From NCBI GenBank assembly GCA_007026445.1, contig VDMD01000160.1:1-47653 (forward strand): DNA of 47,653 nucleotides, read 5' to 3'. The position numbers and the translations under genes were made by a program. The number at the start of each line of letters is the position of its first letter. Positions within the stretch are counted from its first letter, which is position 1. Positions 1 to 11,807 of this stretch are shown here, piece by piece. Source of the DNA: Schizophyllum amplum (lineage: Eukaryota; Basidiomycota; Agaricomycetes; Agaricales; Schizophyllaceae). The notes under the pieces were generated by a model. The model ran no database searches. It saw only the letters and a program-made list of their open reading frames with translations, and was not told where the DNA came from.

Positions 1-594
1 ATGCAAAGAACCGCGGCTAAAGGGAGCCTTTAATCGGGGTAAGCATGAAATTACCCAGAACGACGGAGACGGACCTTGATAGCTCATTGGTGGGTGCGCT
101 GCCTGGTACGCGGTCGCGCGTCTCGGAGACATCGCCGTTCGCGCGAGCGCGTTTCTTCGGTGTGGGCGGCCGAGTCCAGCTTGGATGGACCAGCTTATTA
201 GGTGCTCTGATGATACAAACCTTCACGACAGGTATAGTGGCTTGATGGGCCGGTTTGGCCAGCTTCATCTCCTCAACGGCATCCTAGTCTGCTCGGCGCC
301 GATAACCTCGAGGACCTGCGATGCTCGACAACTCGCGCGTTCTTGGGGAGAGCTGGCGCATTTTCATTGTGCGTATCCGGTGGGAAATGACGCGGGCATC
401 TGTACCTTGCGTTAACAATCAGGTCAACCTGCAAGGAGGCCCATGGCACGGACCGTCTCTTCATCAACAGCCTGTAAGGCGGAGTGCGATTCGCAAGGCT
501 CCTTCTCCTGCCACTGGGCATACGGACGAATCTCCTGCAAGCCCGATCAGTACATACGTACAGCAGTTGTGCAGACTCACCTGGGGAGTCTTCA

Positions 595-1260
595 AGTTTT
601 TCCCATAAGCCGTCTGCCGCCCAACCCGCCGCTGTATGATCTTGAAAAGCGGTGGACGACGCCGAAAGGGAGTGGAGAAGAAGGTCGTGAAGGTTTCCTT
701 CGGTGATGGCCTTCTCGTACAGGGCGCGTATCCCTGCTTGAACATCAGCTTTGACGGTGACTGCAGGAAGACAGAACTCACGTGGACCATCTTGCGCGCC
801 AAGCTTTCGCTCCAGAAAGGCTAGCTCTGGCTCGTAGAGAGACTTCAGTCTGTCGGCGAGTCATGCTCTTTGCCTTGTCCAGATTCTTCTTTGACACGTC
901 AAGGATCTCGGTCACCTGCGCCTCGTACAGGGGGACACATTCGTTGAGAGCCCGCGTATGCGTGAGTCCATCGACGAGGTCCGTGCGTATTGCGGAAAGG
1001 GAGTAGTCGAGGTGTCGGGCGTTCTTGATAGCATCGCCGTCCTTGTCGCCACGTGAGACTTTAGGGAAGTTCCGCGTCGCTTGACGGCCGGCCTCAATCG
1101 ATGCGGTGAAGCTGTACTTGGGGTGGAGCGTGAAGAGTAGAGATGGAGACGACTCGTCGGTCTTGACTTTCGCAATGAGGTTGCCGATATGATGCATCGT
1201 ACGTGGAGTTGGTAGCGCGTCGTGAAGCAACGGATAGTGGGGGGACTCAGGAAAGGGCAA
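595..1260 (-). CDS. unassigned coding-like region
   Basis: I do not recognise this gene. Reading leftwards on the minus strand, a charged alpha-helical stretch at about 1200-860 includes the peptide ALNECVPLYEAQVTEILDVS. One frame over it continues as LYEPELAFLERKLGAQDGP at about 830-785. A possible short intron (GTGAGT...CAG, about 780-757) then leads into DVQAGIRALYEKAITEGN. The composition resembles real coding DNA, but the frames do not join without a one-base shift near 860. No ATG start or stop can be fixed, so the limits are only the visible coding-like stretch. It may be part of a gene running beyond this stretch, a decayed copy, or a gene with a base-call error. The overlapping plus-strand reading frames look like shadows. 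Confidence 0.3.
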
Positions 1261-2052
1261 ATACGAAGTTCTGCTCCGCCTGGCCGGTTGATATATCTCG
1301 GAGCCTGCATGACGGGAGTTGCCCAGTTAGGAAAACAGCGCGAAGCAAAAAGACAGCGATGGCAGGCTTGACAATGGCAATACTTTCTCTTTGACAGTGA
1401 CCGCGAGAGACTAGACAGTGATGGTGACGGCGGCGGCGGCGACGATCTCTCTCCACGTGATCGCGTGAGTTGTTCTCACGGTTCACCCAGGGTTCACCCT
1501 GTGAGTTCCGCCGTGTCCTGCATTGCCCAAGTATGCTCTCGCCTCTCTTCCACGTACAGCGTTTTGTCTGCGTCTCAATCGTACTTGCGCTCTCGAGGAG
1601 TGTGGGTGTACGCGTTGGAATAGCCTAGCGGGCCCGGCGAGGAGACCTCGGGGCAGCGGCCTGGGACACGCGTGTCTATACGCGTGTGTCGTTGTGCGCG
1701 GGTCGGAATTTCCGATCTGGACCTCGTCGAAGGGTCGCGATTTGCCTCCGCGAAGCCGCTAGTGCGTTTGCTGTCAATCTTGGCTTCACTGAGCCTTTCT
1801 CGTGTTCCTCGCATGACGAGGATATTGGCTTGTCGATCGCATGGTCATCGCACAATCTTCAGGAAATATCACCACGCTCTCCGGGGCAGGCAGGGCGACA
1901 AGGACTTATATGTTCAGACGACGCGACTTCGTCCTGCCTTTCGAATGCTTCTAGCGCGAGTTCCAGCGGAACAGTGAGACAATAATGTCAGTCCGATCGC
2001 GTTTGCCTCCGCTCCGCGTTTTCACGCGCAAGTATCTACAGCTTTGGGTCGC

Positions 2053-2310
2053 TATAAAGGCAGGGGATCCCGCGCCTCTATTTCCCCAGCGCTCCCTTCT
2101 CGACGTACCTCGGTGAGTTCCTTATAAAGGGCTCTTAGTCGGTGCAATATGGGTTAGGGTTGCGCTCAACCCCATCTCTCTCGCAGGCTACCGGTTTCCC
2201 TGGCAGGCTATCGGCAGGGTAAATCTTTCGTATATGCCTTCAACGTTGATATTGATAGTTTTTTCTTTCACAGCGTCCACGATGACGGTTCAAGCACATG
2301 GATAGTAAGT
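2053..2310 (+). promoter_or_regulatory. TATA promoter and short first exon of an unidentified gene
   Basis: A TATAAA box at 2053-2058 is followed by a pyrimidine-rich stretch typical of a fungal transcription start; a second TATAAA lies at 2123-2128. The first ATG downstream, at 2282, opens only seven codons before a TAG. A consensus donor GTAAGT begins at 2305 and overlaps the end of this mini-ORF, so it could be a short coding exon spliced onward. The DNA downstream is the dispersed repeat array, and no convincing second exon was found. The gene may have been disrupted by the repeat, or it may be one with very short exons that I could not resolve. Confidence 0.35.
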
Positions 2311-2344
2311 ATGGCTCTTCGGTGAGTGCCCTCTTTCTCGCGGG

Positions 2345-3265
2345 ACCCTGCGGGGTCCCGCTGCTCAGCTGCCGACTTTGCTTGCAAGTTCAAGGGACCT
2401 CTGCTTAGGGCATTCCCGCCGATTCAGGCCCCCTGCTAGCCGGTCGTGCGGATGGCCGCTTAGTGTCCAGTTGGGCGAGAGCATGGTAACGGGCTGCACA
2501 TCCTTCTTCCAGGGGTTGGATGGGGTCGGCGCCGACCGGCCTGCATCACCCACCAAAAGATGAGTAGCTTCGTTCTCCTACTCCCTATTCAGGCGCTAAC
2601 GAAGGAAACATTGACTCACCTCCCTCATGCGAGGCCTTCGGGCACCGCGTTCAGCCCAGTCGCTGCTCAATGCGTTTCTCCATGACCAGCTCGGCGCCGG
2701 TGGCTGGAAGTGTGAATGGCGGCGAGAACCGACCGGGCGAGTGCATGGTAATGGGTCGTGCATCGAACGTTGGATGAGGACGACGCCGACCAGGCTGCAG
2801 CTTGTGGCGCCCTTCATAAGATGAGTACTCTGGTCTTCCTGTTCGTCCCGCCGATTGCTAACGACTTAATTATCAGCTCATCTCCCCCGTGCGAGGCCTT
2901 CGGGCACCGCTTCCAGCCCAGCTGCCGACTTTGCGTGCACTGTGTCCTGCTTTAGCGTTCTCCGCGAATCCAGGCCCCCGGAAGCTGGTCGTGTCGAATG
3001 GCCGCTTAGTTTCTGGCCGGGTAAGTGCATGGTGCGGGTCGCATATCTCTCCTAGGGGGAAGGGATAGGGTCGACGCGGGCCGGGGCGCTGCCTGTGTTA
3101 CTCACAGGAAAGATACGTTTTGTCTATTTCCTGTTGTGCATCCGTCCAAGCTAACCTTCGGCTTGAGACAATTCTTCCTGCACCGCGAGGTCGGCGGGTC
3201 CCTGACGCCGGCTTCGCGGTGCCTTCCTCAGTTCCAGCAGATGAGTGATCTACTTCGCCTTTGAG
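2345..3265 (+). repeat. three imperfect tandem units of a dispersed repeat
   Basis: Three diverged units can be aligned by eye at about 2345-2600, 2615-2875 and 2876-3265. Shared landmarks are GCGAGGCCTTCGGGCACCGC near the start of the second and third units, CAGCTGCCGACTTTGC in the first and third, TGGCCGCTTAGT in the first and third, and AGATGAGT near each unit's end, followed in most by GCTAAC or GCTAAT. An inverted copy of the last two units lies at 13357-14496. The second unit encodes DEDDADQAAACGALHK and the inverted copy encodes DEVDANQAAAYAVLHQ, so the repeat probably derives from, or carries, coding sequence. No intact ORF, LTR or transposase was found. Confidence 0.6.
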
Positions 3266-3300
3266 ACCCTTCGCTAATGTTCCCTATCAGTTGGAAGGGA

Positions 3301-3903
3301 GACGGTTGTAGGGAACCTGTGGGTTCTCGTTATGTATCGTTTTATGTACCATCAATGTCATGCTACGACTGCTTTGCTATCTCTCGTATGACACCCAAAG
3401 TTCTTGAGTTGTTCGGCTCACATATCTGAGTCGCGTCATGGCCATCGACGTGTTTACATAGTATCTCTAATTTCGCTGCATACCAATCGCGCGACACCTC
3501 CAACCTTACGAGGACCATTTTCGACATCTTCTTATACTACCTATACTCTAGGCCTACTATGTAATGACTTCCTATGCTATGTTTACTACCAGCGCCACCG
3601 TCCCCATCGTCAAACTGTAGTACACTGTTAGAGATTCGTGGTGCACAACATTGGTGTAAGAGCAATACATACACTTCATCCGAGCGTGTAGATTAGTGAT
3701 GAACTTCAAAACCAGCACTGCCTTGCCTTTCTTTGCATTTGCTTGGCCAGGTGGGTGCTGCGGCGCGACGGCCGGCGCAGTTTGCCGCTTGGTCTCTACC
3801 TTGTCCACATTCGCGCCGTCCCCCTCGCACATACACATTTCCATAGTCGAAAGCTGGTTCTTTCTGCAGCTGCCCTTGCCTTTTCCCCGACAGTCCTTTC
3901 AAG
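3301..3903 (+). other. intergenic region and GT15 promoter
   Basis: No gene is supported here. The left part is relatively AT-rich and looks like downstream or untranslated sequence. The right part, from about 3750, becomes pyrimidine-rich just before the mannosyltransferase start codon, as expected for a fungal promoter and 5' UTR. I saw no clear TATA box. Confidence 0.4.
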
Positions 3904-5732
3904 ATGATGACGCCTTGGCGTTACGTCTTCCTCGTTCTGGGGATCGTCGTACGCGCGCTCCCCTGCGGCCCCGCCCTCGCGCTCACGGACCACCAGATCA
4001 GTCTGCATTCTTTGCTTAGCTTCACACACGAGGGCTATGGACAGGCGACGTCCCTCACAAATCTCAAGGGCCACATCTACGGAGAGACGTTTGAGCCGCC
4101 GTATAAGGCGGGCGTGCCAGACGAGTACTACGTGCCCGAGGAGCATGCGTCGCCCGTGGGGCGCAAAGCCAACGCAGCTATCGTGATGCTTGGTGCGTGG
4201 TACTGTGAAGGCTGGTCACAAACGAAGCTGACGTCCGTCCAGCACGCAACAGCGACTTGAACGGGATCATCACCAGCATGAAGCAGATGGAGGACCGCTT
4301 CAACAAGAAGTTCAACTACCCCTACGTCTTCCTCAACGAGGCCGAGTTCTCCGACGAGTTCAAGAAGTGCGCAGTCTGATTATACTCTCCTCGGTGCTTG
4401 CTGATGCCGTTGCGCAGACGTGTCTCCGATCTCACCGACGCCGAAGTCAAGTTTGGCTTGATTCCCCGCGAGCACTGGTTCCAGCCGGAATGGATAGACG
4501 AAGACAAGGCGAAGGCTTCTCGGGACGACATGGTCAGAAATCAGGTCATTTACGGAGGTGCGTGCGCTACACCACGCATTGTTTCTCGTGCTCACATATC
4601 TCTCAGGCAGCGTGCCGTACGTGCTTGACTCATCTACCTCGACTTATATACCCATCTCACCACAGGTACCGCAACATGTGCCGCTTCAACTCTGGTGTAC
4701 GTGTCTGTATGGGCCAGTGTCGTAACTTGCGTTAACGGCCCATCAGTTCTTCTACCGTCACGAACTGCTGAAGGATTATAAGGTGAGTAACCAACTCATC
4801 TCCGCTTGAATCAGGACTGACGCGTACTCGACAGTACTACTGGAGGTACGTGTAACTTCACAGCTTTGGCCCATAGACTCACATCATGGGGTATCTGTCC
4901 CAGAGTCGAGTGAGTGGTTATGTCGCGTAGACAAGTTCGCACGATGCTGACCACCCGACAGGCCTGACGTCAAGTTCTTCTGCGATCTTGACTACGACCC
5001 TTCCTCATCATGCAGGACCAGCAGAAGGTCTATGGTACGTCCAAACATCGCAAGTAAGCCGTGATCCACTGATCAGATATCACGCAGGTTTCACCGTCTC
5101 CTTATACGAGTACGAGGCGACCATACCCACCCTGTGGAACGCTGTTCGCGAGTTCATCGAAGAGAACCCGGGTCTCGTCTCGCCCGACAACGCTATGGCA
5201 TTCCTGTCCGACGACGGAGGCAAGACGTATAACCGCTGCCACTGTGAGCAAGTTACTTCACATTTGTTTGACCTGCCTGCTCACTCCCCGGTACTAGTCT
5301 GGTCTAACTTCGAGATCGGCGACCTTGACCTCTGGCGGAGCGAAGCCTACATGAAGTTCTTCGACTTCCTCGACTCTAAAGGTGGCTTCTACTACGAACG
5401 CTGGGGCGATGCGCCGGTGCACTCCATTGGCGCCGCTCTCTTCGCCAAGAAGGAGCAGATCGTGCGTTCGCTTCGCTTATTATGCTTGTGTGGCTCAAGT
5501 TGACTCGCATACCCCCCAGCACTTCTTCAACGACATCGGCTACAGGCATGAGCCTTTCCAGCATTGCCCGCAAGGTGACGCACACAAGAAGGGCAAGTGC
5601 TGGTGTGATGAGTCTCAAAACTTCGGTGCGCATGGATTCCTGCTGTAGTGCAGACCCGTCCCTGAATGAAGACAATTTTCAGACTACGAATGGTATTCGT
5701 GCCTCAACCGGTATGACAAGATGTTCCAGTAG
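3904..5732 (+). CDS. GT15 alpha-1,2-mannosyltransferase (KRE2/MNT1/KTR family)
   Basis: This is a Golgi type II membrane glycosyltransferase that transfers mannose from GDP-mannose to protein-linked glycans. The start is the first of two adjacent ATGs and is followed by a hydrophobic signal anchor ([15 protein letters not shown]). Spliced exons give family hallmarks in order: [100 protein letters not shown] and HCPQ near the C-terminus. The predicted exons are 3904-4192, 4243-4366, 4418-4557, 4607-4616, 4666-4696, 4747-4782, 4835-4845, 4904-4909, 4962-5034, then from 5088 onwards. Five consecutive exons of 36 nt or less are needed to keep the conserved core. One base appears missing in the CCC at about 4998-5000, where [12 protein letters not shown] is one frame off. 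The gene converges on PIK1. Confidence 0.9.
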
Positions 5733-5959
5733 GTGGCCACCTGCCGCGCGGACGTTTAGTACATCGTACACAGATCTGTACTCACCCTCACGCTCGCTGC
5801 ACGGGCGCGCCCTATAATGTATTCTTGCCCTGATATTACTTATCGGCCAACTTGGCCATGCGTGATGTTTGCAAGGAGACGACGACGCTCGTTGATATGC
5901 GAGTCCGTGGTATGGTACAGTATTGCGTGGGTGCTGCGTGGACGACGGTATAAATGAGG

Positions 5960-8900
5960 TCATAAGATGGATTGTGAATAGTATTGGTACTGTGGATGGG
6001 GTTAGCGTCTGAGGGATGCGAGTTGCTGTTCGCGCTTACCGAATCGTAAAGACGCGTCCAGTGAGAGCCGAGCGAAGTGTCAATGAGGCGGTTGACGTGA
6101 TCACCAACGAGGGAGTGCGTAAGGGAAGGCTGGAAGCGATCCCGCAGTTGGCTGGCCGTCTGCTCGCCAAAGGCAGCAAAGCATGGCATTGTTGAGTCCT
6201 TCTGCATCAGCTCGACGAGCGCTGTCAATATGATCAGTCCAATTACTGACTCCTGAGCGTGGCATACGTACTGATTATGCGATCACAATGCTTGCGCGCC
6301 GCCTCGAAACCCTCGCGAAAGAGCTTCCTGAATTCGAGGAATGCTGCGCCCTGCATCCCGCCAAGCACTTCAATGTAATCGCTCGGAAGCTTGAACGGCG
6401 CGGCTTCAAACCCCAGGTTGCCCGGAGTGTTCGACAGCATGAAGCCGAAGTCGATGTGCACGACGTGGCCCTCACGGTCCACGAGTATGTTCCCATTATG
6501 CCGGTCCTTAATCTGGAGGAAGTACGTGACGAGCGAGTAGCCTCAACGTTCAGTGAGCAAAGTGAGCGGGTCGACTAGAAATGGACATACCAGCAAGTGA
6601 CTTTGCGAAGTTACGCTGTGCACGTGCAAACTTCGCCGATGATGGGTCGCCATACGTGTTGCAGAAGTGGTCGAACAAAGATACGTGGCCCAGGCGGCCG
6701 ACGGCAAGCCTTCGTGCGTACTCGGCCTTCTTGATAGAGTGGATTGACATGGCGTCCGTGATCGTCTCGACGAGGCCAGACGTACCACCAGTGATCAGGA
6801 TGGTAAACCTGAAATGAAACAAAATAGCAGAAGACAAAGCATGTCAGCTCCCTGGGACATCCGTGGCAGCAAGTACGCACGGGCGCACCCAGCACGCGCA
6901 GCCCTCGTCTTTCCATATTTGTTGGAACTGTGAGATGAGCTGCACCGCGAGCTGCTCCTGACGCAAATCGCCGCCTGTCTTGATGATAACGGAGATGCAG
7001 TCCCAATTAGCCAGGTGCCCATATGGCGACGCCTGTCGTATACGGCTCTGCAGGGTATCAGCATAGACACAGTAAATTCACGTATATCGCACCTTCTTCG
7101 CCGCCCATGACTCACTTACAACAACGGCACTCGGATCCGCCTTGTTCAGCTCACGCCGGATGATACTCTCGTCCATCGCGCCCTCCCTCCCATTACTCGA
7201 GCGGACGCCCAAAAGCTGCCCACCGCTCTGGCTCTCACGCATGCGCTCCATGCGCTCCTCTTCCAGCGCCAGCATCTCCTTCATGATGCGCTCGCGGATG
7301 GCGGTAGCTTCCGCGTGAGATAGGCGCATACGCGTGGCCGTTTCGTGCGCTCTCGCCGGCGGGTGTGGGCTGGGAGGCACGTCCGCCGTGCCGTTGCTGG
7401 CATGTGCGTCAGAGGCATGGGCTATTGGGTCACGCGCGAGGGTCTCATTCAGCTGCGCGAGCATGATCGCGGCCGTGCGCATTCGCTCCGAGTACTCGTC
7501 CAACGACAGCGCCGTCTCGCCAGATTGATTTCGCAGATGCATCGGGCTCGGCATATTCTCCATCGCGGGAGTGTTGGGCGCAGTCGGTCGTGCCCATGCA
7601 GCAAGCTCTAGCTCGCGATTTTTCGGCGGGGGCGGGAGCACTATGGAGTCCGCGAGGTCCGCGGAGCGCAACGATGAATTGGGCCCGTACAGCTGCTCGA
7701 CAAGATCCACTTCGTCGTCGTCTTCTTCGGGCGGCAGTGTAGGACTCGGCGCCCTCAGCTGCGGCACTGCAGGACTCTGTGTGTCCACGGGCTCGTTCGC
7801 AACATCGAGCTCTGGTTTCGGGTTGGTTGCTGTAGGCAATGGCGTCAAAGGGTTCGACCGTGTGCGCGACATGGCGAAGGGAAGCGTGTCTACGGCGCCG
7901 CTCTGGCCTCCGCGATCTTGCTCTGTTTTTGCGACCATCTTCTTCAGGATTTCGCGGTTACCGCGCTTGGCTGGATCAAAGTCTAGTTCGTCGTGGAGAA
8001 TCTCTATCATGAGCAGATACGGCGCGCGTTCAGCAGAGTTGAGCACGACGCTCTCGCCGGGAGGTATTCGGACAATGCGATGATGAGGGTGTGGAATGCC
8101 AGTCTGTGGATGGGGCTCGTCTGATGTGGAGCACCACATCGGCATACAGATCTGACATGAGAATAAGATTTGTGTTGGAGCAACGTAGAGACCTGTACCT
8201 CAGCCGGAAGTTGGTGATTCAAGTTGGTGAGTTCAGCGCGCAAAGCGCTTACTCGTGCTGGTCGAGGAACGACCAGAAGCCGGTTCGAAATGTTTTCTAA
8301 AGTGAGCAAAAACTGTATCTGAGCGGCGTGTCAGTCGCTGACAGCTCGTCATTGCACGAAGCATACCTCTGAGCGACAATAGTGACTTCGCAGGAGGTGG
8401 ATTTGCGACAAGTGGTCATAGTTCTGGAGTAGTTCGTCTGCTGCATATGCAGTGCCCAGTCGCGGGGCCAGGCGCGAAACGGAGGGAGTGGATTGGAATG
8501 CAGAAGGCATAACCTCTGGATCAAGCTGACCGAAAGGATCATGAGATAAGCGCGGCCCCCGCCTCACTTTGAGATGCAACGGCAGGGCGGGCAGCGTCTG
8601 CGCGGCAGTAACAGCTCGCCGCCTGCCCGTCGCAACATTGAGGCGGCTGTTCTCTTCCTCGGAGTCCTCCAGCTCGAGCTTGGTTTGCTCGGGAGACATC
8701 GATGGTGTCACGGTATGCACGATCACTGCTTCTGCTGGTTCCAAGTAGTCGTGATCATCGCCCTCTTCCACTAGTCGCCCTTGTTCAATGGCGACATTCC
8801 CCATGATAGAGGTGAGCTCTGGCATGCCTGGTACGCCCGCGAGAACGGATGCAATGCCCACCAGCGCGGGCTCCAGATGTGGCTTGACTTTTCGCCGGCC

Positions 8901-9434
8901 TAGTCGCGAGGTCAAGGGCAGGGAGAAGGACAGGTATGGCCCAGCTGATGGTGCGGGTACGTCGCCGAATATGATCTCGTGGCAGCTGTGCAGGATACGC
9001 TGGCAGATGACGAAGGATGGGGTGTTGTGGGGGAAATCCTTGAGGTAGGCCTGCATAAACCACAACGTCTGCCGCACCGTCAGAGCAGCAGCTACGCAAC
9101 ATACATCGCGTACTCACTATCATTGCAACGTGTGTGGATCGTTGTGCTGTGTCCACTACAAAGCATTCCAGCGCGCGAGACTTGGACGGGCGCGTCACAA
9201 GAAGGTGGCTAGCGCGCGCTATTCAGCGAAATTCAAGCGCATATATCCGCTTTAAACGCACCATATGAATCCCCAGACTTCCCTTAGCTCTCCTATGTCG
9301 AGCTCCCGCAAACGCCTCGTGAGGTAGTATGTGATGCCAATGTGGTCGGAGTACGTCCTCATGTACTTGAGCGCGACATGCACCGAGAAGAACGATGGCG
9401 CGAGGAAGAGCCGCAGGAGCAGCGCGTGCGACAT
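5960..9434 (-). CDS. PIK1: phosphatidylinositol 4-kinase, Pik1/PI4K-beta type
   Basis: The enzyme phosphorylates phosphatidylinositol to PI4P, mainly at the Golgi, where PI4P drives secretory traffic. From the ATG at 9434 the protein begins with the lipid-kinase-unique helical region (ALLLRLFLAPSFF, HIGITYYLTRRLRELDIGE). A long acidic and serine-rich linker follows. The catalytic domain then starts with VVLNSAERAPYLLMIEILHD and shows ITGGTSGLVETITDAMSIHS, the catalytic loop DRHNGN (6489-6506), and DFG within HIDFGFML (6445-6453). The last exon restores the typical PI4K tail: splicing from GTAAGC to the CAG just before the final exon gives LYDSYQYYSQSIL and a stop. The protein is about 950 residues, a normal size. 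I chose this ATG because it directly precedes the conserved N-terminal helix; an extra upstream exon cannot be excluded. Many introns of 50-60 nt interrupt it. Confidence 0.9.
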
Positions 9435-10250
9435 GGTGGTAACAGTCAGATATATGCGTGTCGAAGGGGACCTCGTCGCCGGCGGACGCGCTGATGAGGG
9501 CCAGTTCAATGCAAAGCGCGGCGTCTGCGAATTATCTCGTACGCGTCGTGTCCTGGTTTGAGTATGTCTATCCTGCAATCGAGGGCGGTATGAGGGATGA
9601 ACGTTGCCGGCAACACTGAATGGAGGGATGGACGTCGAGGACGCCGGGAACAAGGCGCTACAAGGGCGCTCGCCGCTACCCGCCACGTTGTCGGCCCGGT
9701 CCTTCAAGCCCGTCGTCGCGCGTACTTACTCACTACACCGGGCCACAGTCCAGATAATTGCCAGACGTAAAGTAGCGATCCCTATACTCTGACTCAGATA
9801 TATTCATGCGACTCTATCATACTAGGTAGACCCTGTGTCCGCCAATATAGTACCGTAAGTGCCTCGGGTCGTGGATATCTGGATGCGCGTACATAGGACA
9901 CTGCAAGGAAGGACGGTAAGACTCACAATGATACGCAAGGCGAAAAGATAGATGAAGGGGCGGAGGGGATCTGGTGTCGCAATGAAGCGGAATGGAAGGT
10001 ACCGTCGTCCTCGAATTCCTCACTATGATCTCCCCAGAGGAAGATGACTCCGAGTTATCATCCCTTTGTCCCTTCCCCTTGCTATCCGGATCGTCTTCCT
10101 CTTCAGACACGGCGTCGCGTAAGGCTGGGATTGCAGCTCTCGAACCCTTATACCTCGACTAGGAACAGTACGCTCGTACCGCTAACGCACTCCACATAAT
10201 CAGCGCGCCCGCCAAGGAAGATTTTCTGCCTGCATCGGGAGAAGGACGGC
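9435..10250 (-). other. intergenic region with coding-like fragments
   Basis: No complete gene is supported between PIK1 and the F-box gene. Two minus-strand stretches look coding. At about 9545-9465, a frame reading ALCIELALISASAGDEVP overlaps the possible PIK1 5' region and joins the upstream peptide only through a one-base shift. At about 10150-10040, following a possible acceptor TTCCTAG, there is a serine/acid-rich exon with GSRAAIPALRDAVSEEEDD. They could be remnants of a decayed gene or unplaced exons of a neighbour. Confidence 0.25.
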
Positions 10251-11434
10251 CTAGACAACCTGTAGACAACCTTCCACAAAGGTTCCCAATGCGGCGACAT
10301 CGTCCTGAGATGATATTGTAAACACCGATGATTCGAGATAGGTGAGGTTCAGCGGCGGTCCGAGATGGCCCTCCAGTACGTCGCCTAGATAGTTGATCGC
10401 ACTTCGAGAGGTGTACACCAATACAGTGCGATTTGCAGCCTTTCAACGCTTGCATATCTCTTGAGCAATTGTACCCAGTCATTGCTACTGAAATTCTCGC
10501 AAGCCGGTGGCCACAGCTCCAGGGCAGACGAGTTGGCGGTAGGATTGTTGTCGACGAAGCGCAAAAGCACGCTTAGAACGTCGCCCCACACGATGTCCAG
10601 CGTGCACAGGCCAGGGGCACGCAAGACCTCCAGAACACATATGACGAGTGCAAAGAGAGTCGGAACGTTAAGGTTGGGAAGGAGGAGCTCCGTGTACCGT
10701 GTATCGACGGGGTTCAATAACGTGAGCTTGAGGCTTTGAAGCGCATGGCACTCCTGCAGCGCGTCGGCGGTCTGGCGAAGATCGTCGCGGTCCCAGACGC
10801 GACGGGTATTGTTCTTGTAACGTCGAAGCGCAGAAGGTCTGTTCAGGGAGAATGAGCCATCCACAGTCCACTTTGGTTGAACGCACGTCGATGAGCACAG
10901 GACAAGCTTATAATGACGGAGATGAATGCGTGGCGTATGAGTCGTCCTGAGCTGAAGTTACGCACTTGTCGTGCAGGATTAGAGACCGTCGTCGCCTGGC
11001 GCTCCCGAGCAATGAGTCCGCGAAGGCCTTCCAGCGCTCCTGCAGTCGTTCTGAACGAAGAGCCTGAAGATGAGGGGAAGCGCCCTCGATTGGCGCACAA
11101 GCGAAGCCTTGGCGAGAAAGCATGATGTTGGTCCACAGTCGAGGACCAGAGAGAGCACGCGAGCGCCAACACCGACAGACTCGCATGATAGGACGTCGCG
11201 CGATGGTGATGCACGACCTACGCTGGCGTATTGTGTGGGAGATGGCGTCGGTCATAATGATGGCGAGAACTTCGAGCGGAAGCCGCTGGGACGCTGTCGC
11301 ACAGGAGAGGACGACGTGCGCTTTCGTGCCGCGCTATCCGCCACAAGATCGCGCTGAGCGCAATTCGGCATGGCGCGCGTTTCCCGCATGGCGTCGTCGC
11401 GTAAGTCGAGTCGTTCGAACTGCTGTGCGAGCAT
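10251..11434 (-). CDS. F-box protein with LRR-like C-terminal region
   Basis: This looks like a substrate adaptor of an SCF ubiquitin ligase, a family greatly expanded in Agaricomycetes. The F-box is visible as RLPLEVLAIIMTDAISH and, after frame changes, a CRCWRSRALSGPRLWTNIML segment of the expected F-box type (W..A...P.LW). The C-terminal half is leucine-rich: HALQSLKLTLLN, LLPNLNVPTLFALVICVLEV, VQLLKRYASVERLQIAL. A start at 11434 is possible if an intron (GTGGCG...CCAG, about 59 nt) joins MLAQQFERLDLRDDA... to the F-box, but this is uncertain. The main C-terminal frame stops at 10385. The neighbouring frame continues with NYLGDVLEGHLGPPLNLTYL to a stop at 10251, suggesting a one-base break near 10385-10415. 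It may be a slightly broken gene or one with a base-call error. Confidence 0.6.
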
Positions 11435-11644
11435 TTTATTTCTGGAGGGCCATAAGTAGGCAGGAGAATAGGCGTCGCGAGCCTGAGCTCAGCTATCTTG
11501 AGTCAAATGCGCGCTTCAACCTGCTTCAACTTGAACTTGGGACGATGACCGTCCGCGTCAGGACCGTTTGCGGTGTCCTGCCGTGTCGCTGACGGCACAG
11601 CTACGCGGTCACGTGTGTTCGCGGTATAAGTAAGGAGACCTCCC

Positions 11645-11722
11645 ATTGGCCGACCTATCCATCCCCAACATGCTTTTATGACTTCATCCCGTGTCTTTTA
11701 TGCTCACAGGCTGGATATAAAA
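11645..11722 (+). promoter_or_regulatory. inverted CCAAT box and TATA box
   Basis: ATTGG (CCAAT on the minus strand) lies at 11645-11649 and TATAAAA at 11716-11722. A pyrimidine-rich start region follows and then the ATG at 11808. Spacing and order fit a strong RNA polymerase II promoter for the unknown gene downstream. Confidence 0.55.
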
Positions 11723-11807
11723 GCGAGCAAAGAGACGAAAAGCGCGCTCGCGCGTTCTCTCGTCTCTCCCACCTCGGATACCTCGAAAGCCTCAGCCGTA
11801 TACTGCC

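Noticed and set aside
2143..2165. Telomere-like GGGTTAGGGTT sequence
   Set aside because: Only about one and a half units are present, far from any chromosome end signal; chance is enough to explain it.
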